Source of the DNA: Thereva unica
Taxonomy: Eukaryota; Arthropoda; Insecta; Diptera; Therevidae
DNA length: 64,000 nucleotides
Reading direction: 5' to 3'
NCBI GenBank assembly: GCA_949987705.1
Contig: OX465281.1
Coordinates: 80,318,543 to 80,382,542 of the forward strand
The notes below the pieces were generated by a model. That model made no database searches. It was not told the origin of the DNA and worked only from the letters and a program-made list of their open reading frames with translations. The position numbers and the translations under genes were made by a program. Each line of letters opens with the position of its first letter. Position 1 is the stretch's first letter. Positions 1 to 11,200 of the stretch are shown here, piece after piece.

Positions 1-2
1 AA

Positions 3-1697
3 AAAGATACTGCGTTTCGGTGGCTGTCAATACATGATACAGCACTTCAGAATATAAAGAATGCAATAACGAATGCACCGTTTCTCCAACCTCTAGACGG
101 TAACAAAGATATTACTATACAGGCGGATGCGTCGCAATTCGGGCTGGGATGCTGTCTGATGCAAGACAAAAAACCTGTATATTTTGCTTCCAGGAGCTTA
201 ACGTCTGCTGAGTGCAATTACGCACAGATAGAAAAAGAATTATTGGCGATAATTTTTGCATGCACAAGGTTTCATCAGCTTATCTATGGCCGGAAGGTGA
301 CTGTATTAACCGATCATAAACCACTAGTAGGAATAGATCGCAAGGAACTAGGCAAAGTAAATTCCGCAAGGTTGCAGCGAATGAAGCTGAGATTGCTAAA
401 ATATAATCTACAATTCAAGTACACTCCAGGCAAAGATATGTTAATTGCAGACCTGTTATCTCGCAACTTTCCTGTTACGGAAAACACAAGACCAGAAATC
501 GAAGACATAAATGAAGTGGTTCATACCATAAATATTAGTGAAGAAAAAAGGGAAATGTTTAAAAAAGAAACATCCAGTGATCCTGTACTAAAGGAGCTTT
601 TGCGTACAATAAAAGGGGGCTGGCCAAAAAATAAAAGCCAAGTAAAGGAAAATATCAAGCATTACTGGAAGCATCAGACGGAATTATCAGTTGAAGACGA
701 ACTAGTTTTTTTTAATGACAGAGTAATTGTTCCGGTAACACTTAGACAACAAATACTCGATATTCTTCATAGTTCACATTTTGGAATAGAAAAAACGAAA
801 CTCAGAGCAAGAAGCCTCGTATACTGGCCAGGCATAAATAGAGACATAGAGGAAATTGTTGCAAAATGTAGTATTTGTCAACGGCATAGAAAAGCTAATG
901 TAAAAGAGCCCCTACTCCCTCATGAAGTTCCATTATTCGCATATTTTAAAATCGGGATGGATATATTTGAACTGGGTGGTAAGTCGTATCTCGTAGTTGC
1001 AGATTATTATTCAAAGTATTTCGACATCCTTCCATTAAGAAATAAAACCGCTACAGAAGTGATGTCAAAACTGAAAGAGTTGTTTTCAATTCATGGCATT
1101 CCAAGAGAGATCATTGCCGATAATGTACCATTTGGGTCATACGCATTCCAAGCGTTTGCACGTGAGAATGATATTAGGGTAACAACATCGAGTCCCCGCT
1201 ACCCCCAATCAAATGGGTTTGCTGAAAAGTTTGTAGGAATAGCGAAATCCATATTATCAAAATGTAAAGACAGCAAACAAGAGCTCTGGAAAGCACTACT
1301 AGATTATAGGAACACGCCTGTGAAAGGAAGTCTGTTGTCACCTGCAGAGTTAAATTTTGGAAGGAAAACAAGGAGTGCAGTTCCAGCAAAATTATCATTA
1401 TACAAAAATAACTCTCATGATGAAGTAGGAAAGTTAGTAGCAAAAAAGAATTATAAAGATAAATTATATTACGACAAACATGCGAGAGTGAGACCTGAGT
1501 TTGGAAAAGGGGAGGAGGTATGGTATATAGATAATAGGAAATGGAAATTAGCCAAAATCGTAGAAAAAGCCAAAACACCTCGTTCCTATTGGATAAAAAT
1601 TGCAAATGGTAATATCATTAGAAGAAATTCAAAATATTTGAGGCATACTAGGGTAACACGCAACAGACCATCAGAAGTCTACCAAGAAATAAAGTAG
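3..1697 (+). CDS. Ty3/gypsy pol, 3' part (RNase H and integrase), cut by window edge
   Basis: The frame is open from base 3, so the first Met at 159 is internal. The visible part starts in the RT thumb/RNase H region, with an ADAS motif just before position 159 and TDHKPL near 310. The integrase follows: an HHCC zinc finger (HSSH near 765-780, CSIC near 870), then a core with Asp in GMDIF, Asp in IIADN and Glu in FAEKF. The family role is RNase H removal of template RNA and integration of the cDNA. The frame is unbroken to the stop, so this copy may be fairly young. It is inferred to be inserted in gypsy element X, which resumes at 2105. Confidence 0.9.
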   Translation, partial: KDTAFRWLSIHDTALQNIKNAITNAPFLQPLDGNKDITIQADASQFGLGCCLMQDKKPVYFASRSLTSAECNYAQIEKELLAIIFACTRFHQLIYGRKVTVLTDHKPLVGIDRKELGKVNSARLQRMKLRLLKYNLQFKYTPGKDMLIADLLSRNFPVTENTRPEIEDINEVVHTINISEEKREMFKKETSSDPVLKELLRTIKGGWPKNKSQVKENIKHYWKHQTELSVEDELVFFNDRVIVPVTLRQQILDILHSSHFGIEKTKLRARSLVYWPGINRDIEEIVAKCSICQRHRKANVKEPLLPHEVPLFAYFKIGMDIFELGGKSYLVVADYYSKYFDILPLRNKTATEVMSKLKELFSIHGIPREIIADNVPFGSYAFQAFARENDIRVTTSSPRYPQSNGFAEKFVGIAKSILSKCKDSKQELWKALLDYRNTPVKGSLLSPAELNFGRKTRSAVPAKLSLYKNNSHDEVGKLVAKKNYKDKLYYDKHARVRPEFGKGEEVWYIDNRKWKLAKIVEKAKTPRSYWIKIANGNIIRRNSKYLRHTRVTRNRPSEVYQEIK

Positions 1698-1837
1698 ATT
1701 CCGCAGGGCAACTTCCCAACAAGAGTAAATTTGAAGTAGGGTAGAAGTACATACTAATTAAGATTATTTTGTGAGACGCATTGATAACTTAGTGAAATCT
1801 GATTTTGTAAAATGAAAATGTAATAGTGTAAGTTGAA

Positions 1838-1842
<5 letters not shown>

Positions 1843-1872
<30 letters not shown>
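1843..1872 (+). repeat. 30-bp poly-A run in 3' untranslated region of the gypsy element
   Basis: A homopolymer of about 30 A lies between the pol stop (1697) and the polypurine tract (about 1921-1932). It is inside the retrotransposon, so it is not a LINE tail. Its length is a likely sequencing or assembly weak point. Confidence 0.8.
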
Positions 1873-1874
<2 letters not shown>

Positions 1875-1932
1875 TGAAAATGAATTGTGTAAGGTTGAGA
1901 TCCTGTAAGTAGATGTTCTCAAAAGAGGAAGG

Positions 1933-2104
1933 TGTAGTATATGTATGAAGAGAGAAGCCGTAAGCCCGTGGTCAGAGTCAGCCACCGGCAGTTGCGAGTT
2001 GGATGCGCTCAAGACTACACGCATTTGCCATCATACCGATAGTCAATAAAGGAAGCATTGAATTTATCATTGAGTTTTATTGAACGACACCCAAGGATAA
2101 TACA
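1933..2104 (+). repeat. Probable 3' LTR of the first gypsy element
   Basis: A purine-rich tract AAAAGAGGAAGG ends at 1932, and the sequence then begins TGTAGTATATG. An AATAAA lies at 2045-2050. The sequence ends ATAATACA at about 2104, directly before reading frame of a different gypsy integrase. Length is about 172 bp. The 5' partner LTR is outside the window, so the ends are inferred from TG...CA, the polypurine tract and the junction. Confidence 0.6.
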
Positions 2105-2903
2105 GGTACAAACTTTAAAGGTAAAGAGGAAGAATTGATGATACAGGATGGATGCATATATAGGGGTATACGTGTCGTTATACCAGGAAAATTACAAAGG
2201 CAAGTTCTTAACGAATTACATACAGCACATATTGGTATCGTTAAAATGAAGAACCTTGCCAGAAGTTATTGTTATTGGCCAAATATTGATAAAGAGATTG
2301 AAGAAGTGGCAAAAAGCTGCCGTGATTATGCAAGGGCTGCCAAGGAACCTACAAAAGTACCAGTACATAGTTGGGAAAATCCTTTTTTACCATTATCACG
2401 AATACACATCGATTACGCGGGACCATTTATGGAATATTATTAGTAGTGGACGCTAAGACAAAATGGTTAGAAGTAGTACCTATGAAAAGCATTACAAGTT
2501 ATCAAACCATTAGAGCTTTACGTGAAATATTTGCAAGATTTGGCTTACCTACAGTCGTTGTCTCTGATAACGGAACAAATTTTACATCTGCTGAGTTCCA
2601 AAAATTTTAAAAATCAAATGGCATTACACACAAAACTACAGTACCTGCGCATCCAGCTACGAATGGTCAAGCAGAGCGATACGTGCAAATAATCAAGAAC
2701 GGATTACAATCAGCTACGAATGATCCAGGTAATTTACATATCATATTACACAGACTACTGATCCAATATCGGAAGGTTACGAACGCACTTACAAATAAAA
2801 GCCCAGCTGAAGCAATGTTACGTTTTAATCTGCGAACAAGGCTCGACTTAATGAAAACATCGGAGAAAAGCTACAAACAAATCATGTACGATAAGAAAAC
2901 AAA
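2105..2903 (+). pseudogene. Gypsy element X, decayed integrase (left part)
   Basis: The frame begins mid-protein at 2105. It shows an integrase zinc-finger region (HTAHIG near 2220, YCYWPNID near 2270, second Cys pair degraded) and the first catalytic Asp in HIDYAGPF near 2405. A frameshift at about 2440 moves the frame to LVVDAKTKWLEV and the second Asp in VSDNGTNF near 2570. A TAA at 2608-2610 interrupts it, then GQAERY gives the catalytic Glu near 2670. The reading stops at 2903 in the KKTNV context and resumes in frame at 36087. This is the outermost element of the nest seen here. Confidence 0.85.
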
Positions 2904-3096
2904 TGTATAGCTCACTGGTATGAGCTGGACTGTTATATGTAAGGGGTGATTAGGACTGCACAACCTAATCAATTTAGTAGCAGTTTTTTGGTGATTAAAA
3001 AAAACACTTCGAGTTACTGTTCGTTCTCAACTGAATTTTAATTTTCAAGAGCTTAATTTATATTTTACAATTTGTGCAACATAACCATTTTTTTTA
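2904..3096 (-). repeat. BEL A 3' LTR, first segment
   Basis: This segment matches 35739-35931 closely. The LTR continues at 6514 after the 3097-6513 insertion, then at 13179 after the errantivirus. Confidence 0.9.
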
Positions 3097-3579
3097 AAAC
3101 GTTTTTATTAGCTCGCTTTCCTGTCTGTCTGTTTGTCCGGTACAAATCTTGCAATCGATTTTTTGACTACTTCCGGTTACCCGATCACCCTGAAATTTTG
3201 CACACAGCTTCAGCTCCGATGACAATGCAATATGGTATATTCATTATACCGTTAGATCCATGGCGGAGGACTATAGAGGAGGGATTACTGTTTTCTTCAC
3301 GGAACAAATTTTGCATTCGATTTTTCAAATACTTCCGGATATCCTATCATGGTGAAATTTAGCTGTGATGACAATGCAATATGGTACATACCTTTAGTCC
3401 ATGGAGGCCGTCTCAGGAGGGCGGATTGAAATATTCTTCACAAACCCTTCAACATGGATATCAAATGAAATGGTACGTTAAGTAGAACACCATAAGCAAT
3501 ATAGTATACTCAATTTATCGTTTGGTCCATGGCGGTCGTCTCCAGAGGGCGGATTACCATTTTCTTCACAACCCGCTCT

Positions 3580-5320
3580 ATATGGGTATCAAATGAAAGG
3601 GCATAATAAGACGAATGCAATAAGCCATGCCCTTAGATCCATGGCAGACTCCTCAGGAGGGTGGGTTACCATTTTTTTCAGAACCCTTTCGACATGGGTA
3701 TCAAATGAAAGGGTCTCGACATGGGTATCAAATGAAAGGGAATCATGTGTCGAATGCAATAAGCTATGTCTTTAGATCCATGGCGACCTCCTCAGGAGGG
3801 CCGGTTACCATTCTCTTCAGAACCCTTTCGACATGGGTATCAAATGAAAGGGTATGATAAGTAAAACAACATAAGCAATACAATATACTCAGAACCTCAT
3901 TGGGTCCATGGCGGCCTACTCAGGAGGGTGGGTTACCATTCTCTTCAGAACCCTTTCGACATGAGTGTCAAATGAAAGGGTATGATAAGTAGAATACCAT
4001 AAGCAATATATTATCCTCAATATTTCGTTTGGTCCATGGCGGCCATCTCAAGAGAACGGATTAACATTTTCTTCACACCTCCTCGACATGGGTATCAAAC
4101 GAAAGGGCATCAAAAGTAATGCAATAAGCTATGTCCTTAGATCCATGGCGACCTCCTCAGGAGGGCCGGTTACCATTCTCTTCAGAACCCTTTCGACATG
4201 GGTATCAAATGAAAGGGTATGATAAGTAAAACAACATAAGCAATAAAATATACTCAGAACCTCATTGGGTCCATGGCGGCCTACCCAGGAGGGTGGGTTA
4301 CCATTCTCTTCAGAACCCTTTCGACATGAGTGTCAAATGAAAGGGTATGATAAGTAGAATACCATAAGCAATATATTATCCTCAATATTTCGTTTGGTCC
4401 ATGGCGGCCATCTCAAGAGAACGGATTAACATTTTCTTCACACCCCCTCGACATGGGTATCAAACGAAAGGGCATCAAAAGTAATGCAATAAGCTATGTC
4501 CTTAGATCCATGGCGACCTCCTCAGGAGGGCCGGTTACCATTCTCTTCAGAACCCTTTCGACATGGGTATCAAATGAAAGGGTATGATAAGTAAAACACC
4601 ATAAGCAATACAATATACTCAGAACCTCATTAGGTCCATGGCGGCCTACTCAGGAGGGTGAGTTACCATTCTCTTCAGAACCCTTTCGACATGGGTATCA
4701 AATGAAAGGGTATGATAAGTAAAACACCATAAGCAATACAATATACTCAGAACCTCATTAGGTCCATGGCGGCCTACTCAGGAGGGCCGGTTACCATTCT
4801 CTTCAGAACCCTTTCGACATGGGTATCAAATGAAAGGGTATGATAAGTAAAACACCATATGCAATACAATATACTCAGAACCTCATTAGGTCCATGGCGG
4901 CCTACTCAGGAGGGTGGGTTACCATTCTCTTCAGAACCCTTTCGATATGGGTGTCAAATGAAAGGGTATGATAAGTAGAATACCATAAGCAATATATTAT
5001 CCTCAATATTTTGTTTGGTCCATGGCGCCCATCTCAAGAGGACGGATTAACATTTCCTTCACAACCCCCTCGACATGGGTATCAAACGAAAGGGCATCAA
5101 AAGTAATGCAATAAGCTATGTCCTTAGATCCATGGCGACCTCCTCAGGAGGGCCGGTTACCATTCTCTTCAGAACCCTTTCGACATGGGTATTAAATGAA
5201 AGGGTATGATAAGTAAAACAACATAAGCAATACAATATACTCAGAACATCATTAGGTCCATGGCGACCTCCTCAGGAGGGTGGGTTACCATTCTCTTCAG
5301 AGCAAGGGGTGTGATAAGTA
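3580..5320. repeat. Tandem satellite with 365-bp higher-order repeat
   Basis: The phrase GACATGGGTATCAAATGAAA recurs with small changes. Spacings between copies are mostly 128, 127 and 110 bases. Three consecutive spacings sum to 365, seen at 3831, 4196 and 4561. Submonomers carry GGTCCATGGCGGCC and CTCAGGAGGG boxes. After 4561 several plain 128-bp units follow (4561, 4689, 4817, 4945, 5073) and then a 110-bp unit (5183). No coding potential is evident. A related phrase occurs near 56290, so the unit belongs to a dispersed family. Confidence 0.9.
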
Positions 5321-5815
5321 GAATACAATAAGCTATATGAGGTCATTGTAAATTTAACTTGGCGGCTGACATAAACTGGTGGATTGCCTAACTTTACAAC
5401 AACCTTCACATGTATCAGTTACATAATTTAAATTAATACGGTAAATTATTCAAAGTAAAATGAAATATAAAAGTTTCAGATAATCACGACTCAAATTTAA
5501 TTTATAAATGTTTTTATATGAAGAAAGCAGTTAAATACAATCAAAAGTCAGCTAAGCGCTTTTCAGTAAAAGAGTAGTTGCGAGCACTCACGAGTGAAAA
5601 TAGTAAAAATTATCAAAAAAGAGATGCAGCTAATATTGAAATAAAAATCATATAAAATTAATTTAGCTTACTCCTTCATTTTAATTTTCAGGAATATCAA
5701 AATTAAAAAGATTATTAGTAGATTTAGGTAACAATTTTCCACATGTATCCGTCATAATATCATGACCATGTTAAAAAGTGATTGCAAAATGTCGCACACA
5801 AGACTAAAAAGCAGA

Positions 5816-6513
5816 TAATAATTATTAGATAAAAAAAACTTTTTAATATAACACGTTTTTATAACGAACTAAAAAGTATAAAATAATGGCACTATCCCCA
5901 TACAGATTTAGAACCTCAAACATATTTCTAACACCATACAGATAGTCCTGAAAATTTGTGATTGTGAATTTGTAATAGCTATGAAAATATATGTAAAATT
6001 TTAAACGAAAAAACGTGGGGCGCATGCTATAGACCAGGGGTGGGCAAATGCGGCTCTTCGTAGAATTAAATTCGGCTCCAAACGTATCTCGTATCTCTTT
6101 AAATTATTGAATATTCCAGACGGGTGTGGAAATGCTCTTAATTTTTGATTTTTGAAATTACATAATACATATAATGCGGCTCTTTACAATTATGAAAAAC
6201 CCACATGCGGCTCTCATTAACCTCATGCGTGCCCACCCCTGCTATAGACAATAGTAAGGAGTGTAGAGTAGCTGGGTTGAGAAATCATTCGCATAAATAA
6301 TATATACGCCCCACGGTTTTTCGTTTAAAATTTTACATATATTTTCATAGCTATTACAAATTCACAATCACAAATTTTCAGGACTATCTGTATGGTGTTA
6401 GAAATATGTTTGAGGTTCTAAATCTGTATGGGGATAGTGCCATTATTTTATACTTTTTAGTTCGTTATAAAAACGTGTTATATTAAAAAGTTTTTTTTAT
6501 CTAATAATTATTA
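5816..6513. mobile_element. Foldback MITE with about 200-bp inverted arms
   Basis: The left arm (5816 to about 6021) is the near-perfect reverse complement of the right arm (about 6308-6513). The outer ends read TAATAATTATTAGATAAAA. The loop holds a separate hAT MITE. It encodes no transposase, and the superfamily is uncertain. Confidence 0.85.
6035..6241. mobile_element. hAT MITE, 207 bp
   Basis: It starts CAGGGGTGGGCAAATGCGG and ends with the complementary GTGCCCACCCCTG. It is flanked by an exact 8-bp direct repeat CTATAGAC (6027-6034 and 6242-6249), which is diagnostic of hAT transposition. It has no ORF. It sits in the loop of the foldback MITE and so is younger than it. Confidence 0.92.
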
Positions 6514-6634
6514 TATTATTGACTCGATTAATTAGAGCAACATTAATAAATAAGTTATTGACTTGTTGCGTGGTTGCGGTGAACGTAATTATATTTTATT
6601 ATTGAGTCAGCAATATGAATGACTCTGACGCGTG
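6514..6634 (-). repeat. BEL A 3' LTR, second segment
   Basis: It matches about 35932-36050 of the other LTR. Its last four bases CGTG (6631-6634) are duplicated at 13179-13182 as the errantivirus target site. Confidence 0.9.
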
Positions 6635-7004
6635 AGTTATATCTTTTCGTCATTTGGAGTCAAAATTCAAAGAAAATGGAAATATGACTCCAAGTGAAGT
6701 AAAGATGTCAACGATTCCCACCGAGTCAGCAAATATGCAGACAGAAAATGATCCTCATAAAATTATTCTGTTTTAGCTGACTCGGTGAGAATCATAATAA
6801 AGAAAAAAGTAAAGGCAAAAGCTTTTAAAAAATGTTAACCGTTAAGATATAATTTTAAGTCAGTCTCGCCGTGATTTTTAGACGAAGTGTTTTGTCTTAA
6901 TTCTAAAGAAATATTATTAATAAAGTGCTTTTGTTTTTCTTGGAAGAATTTGCTTTTTATTTAAAACAATAAATTGAATTTAAATTTCTAAAGAAAATAT
7001 TATT
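6635..7004 (+). repeat. Errantivirus 5' LTR
   Basis: This 370-bp copy starts AGTTAT and ends ATTATT. It holds the last coding bases of env as a non-functional copy. A TATA box is not obvious. An initiator-like TCAGTC at 6860-6865 is a candidate start, and AATAAAGTGC near 6920 is a candidate poly-A signal. Confidence 0.93.
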
Positions 7005-7021
7005 GGCGCAGTCGGTAGGAT
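7004..7021 (+). promoter_or_regulatory. Errantivirus primer-binding site (tRNA-Ser type)
   Basis: TGGCGCAGTCGGTAGGAT directly follows the LTR. It fits the 3' end of a tRNA-Ser with a GCAGTCG...CGACTGC acceptor stem, the primer known for the 17.6/297 group. Confidence 0.8.
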
Positions 7022-7211
7022 CCATTTCTGAAGAAAGAGGATTTAGTGATCGTACCGAGTTTTTATGTGAAAATAAAACTCAGTTATTTGGTGTGAAATA
7101 AAAAGATTATTGATATAATTGATTTAAAAAAAAAAAAGATACTTATATGTTGTTTCGATAAAAATCGAAAGGTGAAAGAGATTTAAGAAGTGATATTTAA
7201 TAAAAAGTAAA

Positions 7212-8201
7212 TTGTGTACAATGGCTACAATGGACCAGCTAATAGCCCAAGTAACTATGTTGACCCAAAAATTGACCGAACAAGAAGGTCAGATCAAGGC
7301 GATGAGTACAACAAAATTTGAACTATCTGCTGATCAAATTATCAGAAATTTCAATGAAATTATGCCATTTTCTGGAGAGGACTCCTACAAATTAAAATCG
7401 TTCCTGAAAGCAGTGGAAGACACTGAGGCCCTTTGCGGAGACAACAATATTCAACTGAAGCAGTACTGTTTAAAGAGGCTCATAAACAGCAAAATAATTG
7501 GAAAAGCGAAACATGCCATCCTGGAAATTCCGGATCACAGGAGGAATTGGACAACTGTAGTGGAGACTCTGATGTTGAGATTTAGGCCAAAGAAGACGAT
7601 TCATCAATTGTTATTTTATGCTAAGGATTTAAAGGTATTTAATTTAAAGGACCTTTTTAATAAATTAACTAGTATTAAGTCAGAAGCAAGTGAAATTTGT
7701 GATTTTGATGATGAAGATATTTTTACTTACGAATCAATAGACAAAGAATTAGTTCAAATTCTGAAGTCAAAATTAATTCCAATGTTCCAAATGCACCTAG
7801 ACCAAACTAAAACTTTGTTTGAATTAGATAATTATTTTTGCCAATCCGAAATTTACTTAAATGATGAAGTGATTAAAAGTGCGTTCAAAATTCAAAAGAA
7901 TAATAGATGTGATAAAAAAGTGCCAAATATTAATAGAAATTATAATTATGAATGTAATAATAAGGACCGTCATAACCAATTAAACTTTCATAATCCTCAA
8001 AATTTTCGATACCCTACAAAACCCAATTTTTCTCGAAATAATAACAATAACAGAAACTCAGGCCTATACAGAAGACTAAATTTTTCGCAAAATCAATCGG
8101 GACAGTATAGAAATAATAATTTTCGACCTGTTGAAGCGATGGAAGTGGAAAATATCAATAGAAAAAATGATATTGATGAAGAGGTAAATTTTACAAACTA
8201 G
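7212..8201 (+). CDS. gag: Errantivirus Gag
   Basis: This 329-residue structural protein forms the capsid. The N-terminal half is capsid-like, with FRPKKTIHQLLFYAKDL near residues 125-140. The C-terminal third is rich in Asn, Arg and Phe (residues about 235-310) and lacks a CCHC knuckle, as is usual for errantiviruses. The start could be ATG 7212 or the in-frame ATG at 7221. It ends at TAG 8199-8201, eight bases after a slippery site that links it to pol. There are no breaks. Confidence 0.9.
   Translation: MCTMATMDQLIAQVTMLTQKLTEQEGQIKAMSTTKFELSADQIIRNFNEIMPFSGEDSYKLKSFLKAVEDTEALCGDNNIQLKQYCLKRLINSKIIGKAKHAILEIPDHRRNWTTVVETLMLRFRPKKTIHQLLFYAKDLKVFNLKDLFNKLTSIKSEASEICDFDDEDIFTYESIDKELVQILKSKLIPMFQMHLDQTKTLFELDNYFCQSEIYLNDEVIKSAFKIQKNNRCDKKVPNINRNYNYECNNKDRHNQLNFHNPQNFRYPTKPNFSRNNNNNRNSGLYRRLNFSQNQSGQYRNNNFRPVEAMEVENINRKNDIDEEVNFTN
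8186..8192 (+). promoter_or_regulatory. -1 ribosomal frameshift heptamer A_AAT_TTT
   Basis: The heptamer AAATTTT lies in the Gag frame as A AAT TTT, a canonical X XXY YYZ slippery site. A -1 slip here moves ribosomes into the protease-RT frame without a stop. The Gag stop follows at 8199. I did not test for a downstream stem or pseudoknot. Confidence 0.8.
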
Positions 8202-11200
8202 CCTCGGAAAACAAATTACCTATTATAAAATTAACGTTTGAAAATACTCCAATAAATTGTTTAGTTGATTCAGGTTCAGATACCAGTCTTATAAAACCCA
8301 ATATATTACCTTGTAAAGTTTTAAAATTAATAACTCCTCGGACATATAATTCCATAGGAGGTCCAACTTATGTGACACATAAGATGATCACACCTATTCC
8401 CAAAGAATTAATAAAAATAGGCACATTAGAATGGAAAATTCACCCCTTGAAAAGTAGAAAATACGATGCAATAATTGGCATGAATTTCCTAACACCTTTT
8501 GAATCACAAATCGATCTTAAAAACCATTGTTTACAAATTTTCTCGAGATTCCAAATCCCTTTTGTCAATATTGATTATCCCAGTGAGATTGCTCAAGCAA
8601 ATCACCTAGAACCGATTAACGATGCAAAAGAACAAATCGCAGATAGGTTAAATTCAAGTCATCTCAATTATGAAGAAAAAACACGTTTGAAAGAACTATT
8701 AGTTCAGAATAAGGATTTATTTTTCTGTGAAGGCGACAATTTGACCTTTACTCATGAAATCAAACATGAAATTAGGTTAAAACACGAAAACCCCATATAT
8801 TGTAAAATATATCGTTACCCACAGGTCCATGAAAAAGAGATTGAAACCCAAATAAGGGATATGTTAAAACAAGGAATAATTAAAGAATCCAACTCACCCT
8901 ATAACTCACCCCTCTGGATTGTCCCAAAGAAAATGGACAACTCCAATATCAAAAAATGGCGCATAGTAATAGATTATAGGAAACTTAACCAGATCACAAT
9001 AGATGACAAGTTTCCTATTCCTAATATAGAAAATATTTTGGACAAGCTTGGAAAAGCTCAATATTTCACTACACTAGATCTGGCAAAGGGTTTTCACCAG
9101 ATCTTAGTGAAACAAGAAGATCAAAAGAAAACTGCATTTTCCACACCTTTTGGGCATTACGAATATATTCGGATGCCCTTTGGTTTGAAAAATGCACCAG
9201 CAACTTTTCAAAGGTTGATTAATTCTGTACTTAGAGACTGTATTAATAAAATATGTGTGGTATATCTTGATGATATATTAATTTTCAGCACATCCATTCA
9301 AGAACATATATTAAATATAAATAAAATTTTCAATAAACTTCGCCATGCCAATCTTAAAATACAAATTGATAAATGCAACTTTTTCTGCAAGGAAACTGAG
9401 TATTTAGGACATGTTCTTACCACAAATGGAATAAAACCCAATCCAAAGAAAATAAATGACATAGTTGAGTTAAAACTCCCCACAACTCAAAAACAAATTA
9501 AGTCATTTCTTGGAGTAACAGGTTATTATAGAAAGTTCATAAAAGATTATGCTTTCATAGCCAAACCACTTACAAAATACTTGAAGAAAGATAGTAAGAT
9601 AAATAAATTAGATCCCTCTTACGTTAATGCTTTCGAACAACTTAAATCTTTAATAACTTCACATCCTATACTAAAGTATCCAGACTTTAATAAACCATTT
9701 AAACTAAATACAGATGCAAGTCATTTTGCAATAGGTGCTGTATTACTTCAAGACAACCATCCAGTTGCCTATGCTAGTAGGACATTAAATGACCATGAAA
9801 TCAGATACAGTACTACAGAGAAAGAATTATTAGCAGTCATATGGTCAATAAAATATTTTAGGCCTTACCTCTATGGAAAAGAATTTGAGTTAAGGACAGA
9901 TCATCAGGCACTAAAGTGGCTACATACTAAATATTTAGGAAAAGATTTAAACCCAAGACTACAAAGATGGATTCTATCCCTAGGCGAATACAACATTAAA
10001 ATTGAATATTTAAAAGGCAAAGAAAATAAAATTGCAGATTTTCTTAGTAGAATTAATACCGAACATGAAATAAATAGCTTAACGGAAGCAATCAGTCTTA
10101 ACGAAGGAAGAGCCCCTTCAGAAAATAATAATTCCGATCCAACCTCCATGGACGACGAAAATGAGGTTAATGATAATTTTTCTGTTCAACCCACAATTCA
10201 TTCACAACAAGAGGAACAAAGTGTTCACATATCAATTTTAGATACTATAGTAAATAGATTTAAGACACAAATTATAATTACCTCCAACTTTACTCACGAA
10301 TTCGATGAAATATTAGGCAATCGAAGAATATATATATATCCAAACATAATCCCTGAAGAACTAGTTAGCAAACTAAAACCGTACATAACTTGTAGTAGAA
10401 CAGCCGTTTACACTGAAATTACAGATCACGAATTCAACCTAATTCAGCAAATATTGATTAGAGAATTCCCAAAGACTAAATTTGTAAAGTGCACATTTTT
10501 CGCTCAGGACATTAAGTCTGAGGAAGAATTAGTCAAAATAGTCTCAATACAGCACAAACAACAAAAACATCCCGGTATTATTGCCCTTTACGAAGATTTA
10601 AAGACTAAAATATACCATAAGCAACTTAAAGTAACTATCAACAAAGTTACCAATAATTGCGATAGGGCTAAATATGATAGAAACCCAATCAAACCCAAGT
10701 TTCATAAAACAGATATCCCCACAGACAAAAATCAAATCATACATGTAGATACATACACTAACAAAAAACAAACGTTTATGGTCTTTATCGATAAATTTAC
10801 CAAATTTGCGACAGCATACCCAGTAGAACATAGAAACCATACAGAGATTATAGAAAAACTAAGGATGTATTTTAATCATAAAAAACCAAGGAAAGTAGTA
10901 GCTGATAATGAATTTAAATACGTTAATGTTAAGGAATTTTTAAGACAAGAGAATGTAGAGTTGCATTTAGTTAAACCTAATAGTCATACAGGCAATTCGG
11001 ATATAGAGAGACTTAATAACACCCTTACAGAAAAATTACGTATCCTAAATATAGAACAATCAAACCCTATTAGAACACAAATGTTGGAAGCAATAAAATG
11101 TTACAACAATCAATACCATAGTACAATTAAAACTACTCCACTAAATGCTGAAGAAGGAACAGTTCCGGCCAGAGATATATATAATAATCTTATTAGATCC

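Larger units (their letters stand above)
3097..6513. mobile_element. Composite insertion in BEL A LTR (satellite plus foldback)
   Basis: The other BEL A LTR copy reads straight from the T-run to TATTATTGACTCG, whereas this copy has 3.4 kb between them. TTA flanks the insert (3094-3096 and 6511-6513), a possible 3-bp duplication. The left 300 bases have decayed modules (dinucleotide-rich CTGTCTGT, 'GACAATGCAATATGG'). The centre is a satellite, 5340-5815 is unannotated AT-rich DNA, and the right end is a foldback MITE. Whether this is one mobile unit or two successive insertions is open. Confidence 0.7.

Noticed and set aside
1174..1605. 143-codon minus-strand frame
   Set aside because: It is the complement of the gypsy integrase coding strand and has no family motif.
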